A stretch of DNA of 41,293 nucleotides, taken from contig JAHKLW010000002.1 in the NCBI GenBank assembly GCA_020854815.1, positions 1 through 41,293 on the forward strand. Reading direction: 5' to 3'. The notes under the pieces were generated by a model. That model made no database searches, was not told the DNA's origin, and was given only the letters and a program-made list of their open reading frames with translations. This stretch comes from Methanofastidiosum sp. GTDB taxonomy: Archaea; Methanobacteriota_B; Thermococci; Methanofastidiosales; Methanofastidiosaceae. Both the position numbers and the translations under genes were made by a program. Positions 35,225 to 41,293 of the stretch are shown here, piece by piece (position 1 is the first letter of the stretch; the number at the start of each line of letters is the position of its first letter).

Positions 35225-36049
35225 ATGGGAGTATACCAGCCGCAAGACTATGTAATCTACATAGGAATTCTATTAGTTTTATTATCTCTTGCATTAAAAT
35301 TTCTTTTCAATAAAATTAAAATTGATAAGAACTTCTTAATCGCAATCTCTCCATATATGATAATGGCAATTGCTCTTAGAGTATTGGCAGATGTTGGTTT
35401 TTACGAGAGATCAAAACTTTGGAATATTACTCCCGGAGTATATATTGTCACGTTCATTCTTGCATTTTCCATGATAATAATTGGATTTCAACTTGAAAAA
35501 AGAAATATTGTTTCTTACTGGAAACTTACATTTGCAGTTGGAATTATTGGAATGATATATTTTATAGCAAATCTAATTCCATTTTTTGAACATCCCTTGC
35601 GAACTATAGTACCCCTTTCTATGGCTGCTGGAATAACCTTGGCAGTATATCTAATCTCTCCTTTATTCTACAAACCTATTAGAGAGTTTGAAAACACAGC
35701 AATACTATTTGGGCATTTATTGGATGGGTGCGCAACTTTCATTGCAATAGATTATTATGGATTTGGAGAAGAACACTTACTGCCTCTTTTTCTGATAAAT
35801 CTTACCGGTACAGCTTTAATCATGATTCCTTTAAAATTAATATTGATACTTGTAGTAATTTATCTTCTTGATACACTCTACAAAGAAGAGAATAAAAATT
35901 TCAAGGAGAAGGAAGTTACTATATTTAAATATAAATTTAAGGTCACAACTATGATGATGCATAATTTTTACCCATCGATAAAAGTCTTGATTTTTATACT
36001 TGGATTTGGCCCAGGTTTTAGAAATACATTATTACCCTCTCTTTTCTGA
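35225..36049 (+). CDS. DUF63 family membrane protein
   Basis: The 274-aa protein has about seven to eight membrane segments. The conserved pattern is GHLLDGCATFIAIDYYG (near 159-175), EEHLLPLFLI, MIPLKLILI and the C-terminal IKVLIFILGFGPGFRN, which I recognise as archaeal DUF63. Function is unknown. A TTTTTAATTA box about 25 bp upstream of the ATG suggests a leaderless start. It lies between the mutS-like gene and egsA, all on the same strand. Confidence 0.85.
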   Translation: MGVYQPQDYVIYIGILLVLLSLALKFLFNKIKIDKNFLIAISPYMIMAIALRVLADVGFYERSKLWNITPGVYIVTFILAFSMIIIGFQLEKRNIVSYWKLTFAVGIIGMIYFIANLIPFFEHPLRTIVPLSMAAGITLAVYLISPLFYKPIREFENTAILFGHLLDGCATFIAIDYYGFGEEHLLPLFLINLTGTALIMIPLKLILILVVIYLLDTLYKEENKNFKEKEVTIFKYKFKVTTMMMHNFYPSIKVLIFILGFGPGFRNTLLPSLF

Positions 36050-36087
36050 TTCAAAAGATTTATTAATAGTATCAAACACTTATTTTT

Positions 36088-37128
36088 ATGGAAAATCCCC
36101 TTCATATCATTAATCTTTCAAGAATGGTTGTAATGGGCTCAGATATTTGGGGCTCTGTTAAAACAACAGTAGAGAAATTAGGATACAAAAATCCTGTTGT
36201 TCTTGATGATCCAATTACAAGAGGAATTATTGGAAAAAAAGTTTCTGACGATCTAAATTGCGACCACTATGAAGTAAAAGTTGCTTCTATGGCAGAAGTA
36301 TATTCAACTGGGGATATTTTAAAAAATGGAAAATACGATATAGTTGTTTCAATAGGTGGAGGGTCAGTTATAGATGTTGGAAAACTAGCATCTTTCAACA
36401 TCTCTATCCCTTTTATCAGTTACCCAACCGTAGCATCTCATGATGGGATAGCTTCTTCTAGGGCGTCTATTCGAGATGGTGAAAAAAAAATATCAGTTGA
36501 GGCGCATCCTCCCATTGCCATTTTAGCGGATACAAAAATTGTTTCTAAGGCACCATATAGATTCATGGCTTCAGGATGTGCGGATTTGATATCAAATTAC
36601 ACGGCTGTATTGGATTGGCAACTCGCCCATAAACTAAAAGGAGAATATTACAGTGAACATGCAGCATCTTTGTCATCTATGAGTGCTAAGGTGACAATTG
36701 ACAATGCTGATGTAATTAAAGAGGGATTAGAAGAATCAGCTCGAAAAGTTTTGAAGGGACTTATATCTTCTGGAGTAGCTATGAGTATTGCCGGATCTTC
36801 AAGGCCTGCTTCAGGTGCTGAACACGCATTTGCCCATTCACTGGACATGATTGCTGAAAAACCTGCAATGCACGGAGAGCAGTGTGGAGTTGGTTCTATA
36901 ATGACTATGTATCTACACAGAGAAGAGAAGTATAAAACAATAAAAGAAGCTCTTGAAAAAATTAAAGCACCAACAACTGCTGAAGAACTTGGAGTCACAG
37001 ATAATGAATTAATTAAAGCACTAACAATGGCACATAAGATTAGGGATAGATATACAATACTCGGAGAGAGTGGTCTAACTGAGAGGGCTGCCACTAAACT
37101 TGCTAAAGTCACGGGGGTAATAGATTGA
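36088..37128 (+). CDS. egsA: sn-Glycerol-1-phosphate dehydrogenase
   Basis: The enzyme reduces dihydroxyacetone phosphate to sn-glycerol-1-phosphate, the backbone of archaeal lipids. At 346 aa it has the family length. Visible features are the NAD(P) loop VVSIGGGSVIDVGK (about 87-100), SYPTVASHDGIAS (about 112-124), the metal ligand regions ASGCADLISNY and SGAEHAFAHSLD, and MHGEQCGVGS. A TATA-like GATTTATTAAT lies about 25-30 bp before the ATG. The stop overlaps the TTG start of the UPF0179 gene. Confidence 0.95.
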   Translation: MENPLHIINLSRMVVMGSDIWGSVKTTVEKLGYKNPVVLDDPITRGIIGKKVSDDLNCDHYEVKVASMAEVYSTGDILKNGKYDIVVSIGGGSVIDVGKLASFNISIPFISYPTVASHDGIASSRASIRDGEKKISVEAHPPIAILADTKIVSKAPYRFMASGCADLISNYTAVLDWQLAHKLKGEYYSEHAASLSSMSAKVTIDNADVIKEGLEESARKVLKGLISSGVAMSIAGSSRPASGAEHAFAHSLDMIAEKPAMHGEQCGVGSIMTMYLHREEKYKTIKEALEKIKAPTTAEELGVTDNELIKALTMAHKIRDRYTILGESGLTERAATKLAKVTGVID

Positions 37129-37553
37129 TTCTGACCCTTCTTCCTAAAAATCTTGCAAAACCAGGATTTTCTTTTTTAGCCGGGAAGGGGGACGCTGAAT
37201 GCAAGGAGTGTAGATTCTTTAAGACCTGTGTTGGCAATTTGAAACCTGGGAGGATATACACTGTTTCATCTGTAAGAAATATCGAACATCCATGTAAAAT
37301 TCATGATTCGGGTGTTAAAATAGTTGAAGTACACGAATCAGAAATTGAAGCGGCAATCCCAAAGAAATTTGCAATTGAGGGCGCAACTGGAATATTTTCT
37401 TTTTCCTGCAATGAAAGATGCCAATATCACGATTTTTGTGTTCCCGATGGGATTAATATTGGAGATAAATTTCATATTATCTCAATTAAAGAGAAAATTG
37501 AATGCCCTCTAAGCAATAATCTCCTTCGTGTAACTCTAAAAAGAAAAGATTAG
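37125..37553 (+). CDS. UPF0179 family cysteine-rich protein
   Basis: The 142-aa protein matches archaeal UPF0179: N-terminal ECKECRFFKTCVGNLKPGR (about 25-43), then EHPCKIHDSGVKIVEV, CNERCQYHDFC and a C-terminal ECPL...LLRVTLKR. Nine or so cysteines suggest zinc or iron-sulfur binding. Function is unknown. Its TTG start overlaps the egsA stop, so expression depends on egsA. Confidence 0.88.
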   Translation: MILTLLPKNLAKPGFSFLAGKGDAECKECRFFKTCVGNLKPGRIYTVSSVRNIEHPCKIHDSGVKIVEVHESEIEAAIPKKFAIEGATGIFSFSCNERCQYHDFCVPDGINIGDKFHIISIKEKIECPLSNNLLRVTLKRKD

Positions 37554-37660
37554 TACACAAATCTAGATGAGCTTGATTTTTCTCCTCTAAATAGGATATC
37601 TAGGAATATTATTGGGACCATTATTGCTATGGGTATAATAGATTTAGCCTTCTTTTTCAA
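37550..37660 (-). CDS. Possible 36-aa single-helix membrane peptide
   Basis: On the minus strand a TTG at 37660 opens 36 codons reading MKKKAKSIIPIAIMVPIIFL and then DILFRGEKSSSSRFVY. A Lys-rich start, one hydrophobic helix (8-24) and a Ser-rich tail are visible. AAGGGTGG lies five bases before the TTG and a TATA-like TTTATATA lies about 40 bp upstream on the same strand. The end overlaps the UPF0179 stop by 2-3 bp. No homologue is known to me; small size keeps confidence moderate. Confidence 0.45.
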   Translation of the reverse strand: MKKKAKSIIPIAIMVPIIFLDILFRGEKSSSSRFVY

Positions 37661-37749
37661 TTTTACCACCCTTAATTATTATTGTAAAACAATAGTATAT
37701 AAATCTTTCTATTTATTGAATTATAATAATCTAATAATTTGTTATATTA

Positions 37750-37767
37750 ATGAATATTAATATTCAT
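37750..37767. promoter_or_regulatory. 18-bp perfect palindrome, possible operator
   Basis: ATGAATATTAATATTCAT equals its own reverse complement. It lies about 260 bp upstream of the winged-helix regulator gene. Pure A/T composition makes chance palindromes commoner here, but the ATG/CAT ends make this one 18 bp long. Confidence 0.4.
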
Positions 37768-37986
37768 AAGCAATATGGTTGAACTTTAACTTCCTTAATT
37801 TGTAAGAATAAGATAAATACATCGATACTTATTATATATTAACATAGTATAATATTATATAATAAATCAATCTGGAATTGACCTCCCATTTATCATTAAT
37901 ATAAGAATTAAAATTCAATGTACAGGGATATTTTTATTATTACTTTAAATAAATCCATTTTTTTTTGAATACTGATAGTAGTAACA

Positions 37987-38022
37987 TTTATATATATTAA
38001 CGTTAGAGATAATGATGGTGAG
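37987..38022 (+). promoter_or_regulatory. Promoter and ribosome-binding site of the wHTH gene
   Basis: TTTATATATATT (37987-37998) is a strong TATA box. GGTGAG at 38017-38022 is a good Shine-Dalgarno five bases before ATG 38028. The predicted leader is very short, about 10-15 nt. Confidence 0.6.
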
Positions 38023-38027
38023 CATCA

Positions 38028-38438
38028 ATGGAAGAAAATGCCGAAGAGGCCATTATAGAGTATCTTAAAGGTGTAAAAATAGGCGCTACTCCTTCAGAGA
38101 TTGCCGATAATCTTAATATGTCTAGAGCCACCGCTGTAAAATACTTAGAAATAATGAGGGCCATAGGATTAGTTGATTATAGAAGAATTGGTATGGCAAA
38201 GGTTTATTTTGTCGCAACAAAGCTCTCATACGCACAGCATGTTCTTCTCCGAAAAACAAGAGATTTAATCGAGTCAATAAAAACTGCCGATGAACACATT
38301 AAAGTGTTGGAGAAAATTCTTACCATACACATTAGTATAATGCAAACCTATAATGCCGAGGATAGAGAGAAATTCATTAAACTATTTAACGATACCATCG
38401 ATAAGATAAAAAAAGGGGAGAATACGGTAGGTAAATAA
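38028..38438 (+). CDS. Winged helix-turn-helix transcriptional regulator
   Basis: The 136-aa protein has a winged-helix DNA-binding domain at about 5-65: ATPSEIADNLNMSRATAVKYL as the helix-turn-helix and DYRRIGMAKVYFVA as the wing. A long charged C-terminal helix at about 72-130 is probably for dimerisation. No ligand-binding domain is visible. The palindromes in the long upstream region are candidates for autoregulation. It is separated from rpoK by a 75-bp gap with its own promoter. Confidence 0.85.
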   Translation: MEENAEEAIIEYLKGVKIGATPSEIADNLNMSRATAVKYLEIMRAIGLVDYRRIGMAKVYFVATKLSYAQHVLLRKTRDLIESIKTADEHIKVLEKILTIHISIMQTYNAEDREKFIKLFNDTIDKIKKGENTVGK

Positions 38439-38442
38439 ACTT

Positions 38443-38454
38443 TTCTTGCAAGAA
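38443..38454. promoter_or_regulatory. 12-bp palindrome after the wHTH gene
   Basis: TTCTTGCAAGAA is a perfect palindrome five bases after the regulator's stop and about 30 bp before the rpoK TATA box. It could be an operator for rpoK-fen or part of a 3' hairpin; there is no clear U-tract. Confidence 0.35.
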
Positions 38455-38483
38455 ATCTGCTCCAATTTTATTTATAACAATAA

Positions 38484-38492
38484 AATTTATAA
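38484..38492 (+). promoter_or_regulatory. TATA box of rpoK
   Basis: AATTTATAA lies about 26 bp upstream of ATG 38514, the spacing expected for a leaderless archaeal transcript covering rpoK and fen. Confidence 0.55.
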
Positions 38493-38513
38493 TCCCTTTA
38501 TATTCATTCATGT

Positions 38514-38690
38514 ATGGTGGAGTCGTTGAATTATACAAAATATGAAAAAGTAAGGATTATTGGGGCGAGAGCCCTTCAGATATCATTAGGGGCGCCCATA
38601 TTAATTGAAACTTCTATGCTTGACCCTATTAGAATTGCACTAGAAGAAATGAAGAAGGAAGTAATTCCAATAACTGTTGTAAGGGAATAG
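38514..38690 (+). CDS. rpoK: DNA-directed RNA polymerase subunit K (Rpb6 homologue)
   Basis: The 58-aa protein was found by translating the gap between the regulator and fen. It reads [20 protein letters not shown] and continues with [10 protein letters not shown] and [20 protein letters not shown], the highly conserved archaeal RpoK core (YE[KR][11 protein letters not shown]...GAP). RpoK is a small subunit that helps assemble RNA polymerase. I chose ATG 38514, which fits the TATA spacing; GTG 38517 is next in frame, and ATG 38510 lies in another frame. It ends 4 bp before fen. Confidence 0.95.
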   Translation: MVESLNYTKYEKVRIIGARALQISLGAPILIETSMLDPIRIALEEMKKEVIPITVVRE

Positions 38691-38694
38691 CCTT

Positions 38695-39693
38695 ATGGGA
38701 GTAAACCTGGGAGAAATAGTTCCTAAACAGAAGATTGATATTTCTGATCTAAAAGGTAAAAGTGTGGCCATCGACGCTTATAATGCACTTTACCAATTTT
38801 TAGCCATAATTAGACAGAGAGATGGAACACCTTTAAAAAATTCAAGAGGCGAAGTAACATCTCATTTGTCTGGTCTATTTTATAGGACTGTAAATTTCAT
38901 TGAACAAGGAATCAGGCCAATATATGTTTTTGATGGTAAGCCGCCAGAACTGAAATTTCAAACAATTGAAAAAAGAAAAGAGGTTAAAGAAGAAGCAAGG
39001 GAGAAATTTATTGATGCTAAAGAAAGAGGAGATTTTAAAGAGGCAAAAAAATATTCTCAAATGACATCCTCTTTGAAGGGAGATATGGTAAAAAGCTCTA
39101 AAGACTTATTAGAGGCAATGGGGATCCCTTATATTGAAGCACCATCAGAAGGCGAAGCTCAGGCTGCATTTGTTGTTTTACAAGGTGATGCGGATTTATC
39201 TGGGTCACAAGATTATGATTCAATTCTTTTTGGTGCGCCCTCTTTAGTAAGAAACCTAACGATATCTGGAAAAAGGAAGATTCCAGGTAAGGATTTATTT
39301 GTCGATGTCGTTCCTGAAATTATTAATAATAAAGATGTGCTAATTTCTCTAAATCTTTCAAGGCAACAGTTAATTGAAGCTGCCATTCTCATTGGGACAG
39401 ATTATAATTTAGGAGGAATAAAAGGAATAGGCCCAAAAAAAGCTATCGATATCGTAAAATCAGGGAAATTTGGCGAATACGGTGAATTTGACCATATAAT
39501 TAATCTTTTTATGAATCCTGAAGTTTCTGATAATTATAATATCTCTTTTCAAAAGCCAGAAAAGGATAAAATATTAAAAATACTATGTGATAAATACGAA
39601 TTTTCAGAACTTAGGGTAGAAAAAGGAATCGAAAGAATAGGATACTCGCTTGAGAATACTTTAAAGCAGAAAACTCTAGATATGTATTTTTAA
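38695..39693 (+). CDS. fen: Flap endonuclease 1
   Basis: FEN1 removes 5' flaps during Okazaki-fragment maturation and repair. The 332-aa protein has the N-terminal MGVNLGEIVP and VAIDAYNALYQF (Asp27-like) block, the internal block EAPSEGEAQAAFVVLQGDAD and SQDYDSILFGAP with the active-site acids, and the helix-two-turn-helix GTDYNLGGIKGIGPKKAI. The C-terminus QKTLDMYF fits the PCNA-binding consensus QxxLxxYF. It is linked to rpoK (4-bp gap) and overlaps the convergent HAD gene by 4 bp. Confidence 0.96.
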   Translation: MGVNLGEIVPKQKIDISDLKGKSVAIDAYNALYQFLAIIRQRDGTPLKNSRGEVTSHLSGLFYRTVNFIEQGIRPIYVFDGKPPELKFQTIEKRKEVKEEAREKFIDAKERGDFKEAKKYSQMTSSLKGDMVKSSKDLLEAMGIPYIEAPSEGEAQAAFVVLQGDADLSGSQDYDSILFGAPSLVRNLTISGKRKIPGKDLFVDVVPEIINNKDVLISLNLSRQQLIEAAILIGTDYNLGGIKGIGPKKAIDIVKSGKFGEYGEFDHIINLFMNPEVSDNYNISFQKPEKDKILKILCDKYEFSELRVEKGIERIGYSLENTLKQKTLDMYF

Positions 39694-40490
39694 ATATTAA
39701 ATCTTTTTAATATGTTTATTATTTCTAATGGTTCGCTTATAGTATAATCGACTATTGTTTTTAATTCGTTTTTTCTTTTTGCTTCTCCCTCTAGTATCAA
39801 GAAACTCAAATCTGCTTCTTCAAAAGCACCTTTATCGTTAATGTCATCACCTACCATTATAACTTGCTCATAGGTCTTTTTTAGATTTGATATGAGATTT
39901 CTCTTGCCTTCTGGGTCTATTTGGGGAAAAACGAAATTATCTATTATTCCAAGTCTTTTTGCGAGAGGATAGACAGAGCAGGGATTATCTCCAGTTGCAA
40001 GATAAACATCCATACCCTCTAATTGGAGGAAATCAAATAATTCGAAGACTCCTTCTTTTATCCTGCCAGAAGAAGCAACTATATACGTTATTGTTTCTCT
40101 TTGAGAGTCTCCAACAACTCCGCATCCAGCTAGTGTGCAGACATCAAACTGTTTTTTTAATTTTTTTATTGTTTCATTTACTTCTTCAATAGTAATGCTT
40201 TCTGCCCAATTTAGAATTTCCTCTTTATCTATAATAGCATTTGCACCTTTAAAAACTACTTCAAATCCTATGTTTAGATCTTTAACTGATTGCCCAAGAC
40301 TTTTTTTGGGATCTTCTCGTAAAAAGGTATCCCTTGGATCTGTTGCAATAGTTACAAGAAACAGATTTGGATTATCTTCAATTAGCTCTATACAAGATTT
40401 ATGATAAATAAATTCATTTTTTTCCAAATCTTTTGATACGCGTTTAGTATCAACAAGTGTTCCGGATTTATCAAATACTATTGCTATCAT
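39690..40490 (-). CDS. Soluble P-type-ATPase-like HAD phosphatase
   Basis: HAD-superfamily protein of 266 aa from ATG 40490. An upstream in-frame ATG at 40529 would add 13 residues lying inside mcrC, and the fold begins at [15 protein letters not shown]. Motif I is DKSGT, like the DKTGT of P-type ATPases rather than DxDGT. The middle has [12 protein letters not shown] (motif II, ATGD as in P-type ATPases), and [19 protein letters not shown] is motif IV. There are no membrane segments, so it is the phosphorylation-domain fold alone, like Methanocaldococcus MJ0968. An insert near 100-150 contains [13 protein letters not shown]. The substrate is unknown. It overlaps mcrC by 20 nt, suggesting coupling. 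Confidence 0.82.
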   Translation of the reverse strand: MIAIVFDKSGTLVDTKRVSKDLEKNEFIYHKSCIELIEDNPNLFLVTIATDPRDTFLREDPKKSLGQSVKDLNIGFEVVFKGANAIIDKEEILNWAESITIEEVNETIKKLKKQFDVCTLAGCGVVGDSQRETITYIVASSGRIKEGVFELFDFLQLEGMDVYLATGDNPCSVYPLAKRLGIIDNFVFPQIDPEGKRNLISNLKKTYEQVIMVGDDINDKGAFEEADLSFLILEGEAKRKNELKTIVDYTISEPLEIINILKRFNI

Positions 40491-41073
40491 GGCGAACGTT
40501 TCTTTTAACTTTAGAAATAATTTCATCAAGTTTTTCTTGAGGGCAACTTTGGCCTCTTATTATTCCACTAACTATATCAACTACTCTTCCCTTAGTAGTT
40601 CCATTATTGTTATTAATAGTTCTTACGCCTATTTTTTCAAAATCTTCAAAAGTAACTGGTGCTTGGCATGCAATTATAGCATCAATTGGGGCAAGATCAA
40701 GAATAAATTTGGCTTTATAAACTACATGCGTCCTAATATTTCCAAGATGTATTATTGCAAGTTTGAATTCATTTAGTATTTCAACTTCTTTTTCTTCAAT
40801 TCCGAATAGGACGCTTACCCCAGATGAAGGAGCTTCTGGAGGAACGCCATTTCCGGCATTTAATACCATAACACTTGTCTTTATACCTGATTCTCTCATT
40901 GCATAGGTTATCTCACATATTGGTTTTGTAATATGTCTCCTCCCAGGGCTCATAGCTATTGCTATGATATCTCTTCCTGCATCTGCAAAAGTTCCTCTTT
41001 GAGCAAGTCCTCCTCCAAGTCCCATACCTCCCCCCATTCTACACTGGACCATATGGGTATTTCTTCCAATCAT
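40471..41073 (-). CDS. mcrC: Methyl-coenzyme M reductase operon protein C
   Basis: The 200-aa protein is McrC: the N-terminal [20 protein letters not shown], then [33 protein letters not shown] and [17 protein letters not shown] are the family's strongly conserved segments. McrC is part of the ATP-dependent complex that reduces Ni in coenzyme F430 and activates methyl-coenzyme M reductase. Here it stands without mcrB, mcrD, mcrG or mcrA in the window and is followed by the HAD gene, which it overlaps. A TATA-like stretch lies about 27 bp upstream, and an IS begins about 76 bp upstream. It is the clearest methanogen marker here. Confidence 0.93.
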   Translation of the reverse strand: MIGRNTHMVQCRMGGGMGLGGGLAQRGTFADAGRDIIAIAMSPGRRHITKPICEITYAMRESGIKTSVMVLNAGNGVPPEAPSSGVSVLFGIEEKEVEILNEFKLAIIHLGNIRTHVVYKAKFILDLAPIDAIIACQAPVTFEDFEKIGVRTINNNNGTTKGRVVDIVSGIIRGQSCPQEKLDEIISKVKRNVRHDSNSI

Positions 41074-41098
41074 AGAATCAACTATATGTTGCTTTCAA

Positions 41099-41113
41099 TT
41101 ATATATTTTAAAA
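41099..41113 (-). promoter_or_regulatory. Promoter of mcrC
   Basis: On the minus strand TTTTAAAATATATAA lies about 27 bp before ATG 41073, giving a leaderless start. The IS terminal repeat starts at 41149, only about 35 bp further upstream, so the promoter core is intact but any more distal control site is replaced by IS sequence. Confidence 0.5.
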
Positions 41114-41148
41114 CTTTGCTATTATCATTCTTAGTTATTTTGATTATT

Positions 41149-41167
41149 AGTACTTTGTTGCATAATT
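41149..41167 (+). repeat. IS terminal inverted repeat, right copy
   Basis: AGTACTTTGTTGCATAATT is the reverse complement of the AATTATGCAACAAAG[T]ACT consensus seen at 125-143 and 30945-30963. Confidence 0.8.
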
Positions 41168-41207
41168 CGACCGCAAAGCTTAAACCTTTTGCAAACCCTA
41201 ACTGTTC

Positions 41208-41293
41208 ATGAAAAGAAACTGGGCCAAATACAATGAACAGTTGGTAAAAAGAGGTGAATTCTACCTCTGCATTGATTTTTTAGATAACGATCA
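41208..41293 (+). CDS. IS5-type transposase, N-terminal fragment
   Basis: From ATG 41208 the residues read MKRNWAKYNEQLVKRGEFY and continue LCIDFLDND to the window edge. The left-edge copy shares 16 of the first 19 residues. The opening motif suggests an IS5-like DDE transposase; the catalytic region is outside the window. Confidence 0.8.
   Translation, partial: MKRNWAKYNEQLVKRGEFYLCIDFLDND

Larger units (their letters stand above)
37661..38027. other. AT-rich intergenic region between divergent genes, with palindromes
   Basis: I see no gene in this stretch beyond the peptide described to its left. It contains the perfect 18-bp palindrome ATGAATATTAATATTCAT at 37750-37767, a smaller TATAATATTATA palindrome near 37850, a minus-strand TATA (about 37695-37705) and the wHTH gene's promoter at 37987-37998. 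Extremely AT-rich repeats with palindromes next to a regulator gene suggest operator sites. Confidence 0.5.
41149..41293 (+). mobile_element. Right-edge insertion sequence, 5' end only
   Basis: The start of an IS of the same family as the left edge: a terminal repeat at 41149-41167, an A-rich leader containing GCTTAAACC, and the first 28 codons of the transposase running off the window. It lies upstream of mcrC and faces away from it. Confidence 0.85.

Noticed and set aside
36648-37112. 154-codon minus-strand frame inside egsA
   Set aside because: Antisense shadow of a strongly conserved gene, with no start signal or homology.
1-41293. Reading the two flanking IS copies as a 41-kb composite transposon
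   Set aside because: The enclosed genes are core ones (porCDAB, egsA, rpoK, fen, mcrC), the IS copies are diverged, and the window edges look like assembly ends. Nothing suggests the block moves.
1-41293. CRISPR array, rRNA or tRNA genes
   Set aside because: No regularly spaced direct repeats of CRISPR length and no rRNA or tRNA signatures were seen in any intergenic region.

Overview
The window is a piece of an AT-rich genome (roughly one third G+C by eye) from a methanogenic euryarchaeon. Archaeal markers are a type IV pilus-like secretion locus with archaeal ATPase and TadC/ArlJ proteins, archaeosine tgtA, sn-glycerol-1-phosphate dehydrogenase, rpoK, archaeal FEN1 with a PCNA-binding tail, UPF0179 and DUF63. 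mcrC, which encodes a component of the methyl-coenzyme M reductase activation machinery, marks it as a methanogen. Methanofastidiosa (WSA2) would fit an AT-rich, mesophilic-looking methanogen, but that is a guess that the sequence alone cannot prove.

Layout. Positions 1-143 and 41149-41293 are the 5' ends of two diverged copies of one insertion-sequence family. Their transposases face outward, so the window probably ends where an assembly broke at a repeat. Positions 213-18797 form one + strand locus: a coiled-coil membrane protein, five consecutive proteins with an N-terminal pilin-like membrane helix (three of them 793-1576 aa), then a secretion ATPase and two TadC-type membrane proteins. 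This is the most unusual part of the window. Positions 18778-21438 (- strand) hold a tiny zinc ribbon, an unrecognised 161-aa protein, a MoaD/ThiS-like protein and tgtA. Then come adenine deaminase and a DUF389 protein (+), and the four-gene pyruvate synthase operon porCDAB (-).

The - strand run continues with an MGMT-like protein lacking the catalytic cysteine, a BASS-family transporter, a small anchored protein, a metallophosphoesterase and a methyltransferase. A + strand block follows: hypC-hypD-camH-mutS-like, DUF63, egsA, UPF0179, a wHTH regulator, rpoK and fen1. The window closes with a - strand pair, mcrC and a soluble P-type-ATPase-like HAD protein, with an IS copy about 75 bp upstream of mcrC.

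How it fits together. The pilus-like locus would build a surface or secretion machine whose ectodomains carry beta-rich repeats, a predicted beta-propeller and calcium-type loops. porCDAB links acetyl-CoA and pyruvate. hypCD matures NiFe hydrogenase, and a gamma carbonic anhydrase is translationally linked to it. egsA starts archaeal lipid synthesis. Many operon-leading genes have a TATA box 25-28 bp upstream of the start codon and so look leaderless, while internal genes use Shine-Dalgarno sites or stop/start overlaps. I found no rRNA, tRNA or CRISPR array. Several genes too short for routine calling (rpoK, the zinc ribbon, a 36-aa membrane peptide, the two transposase ends) were found by direct translation.
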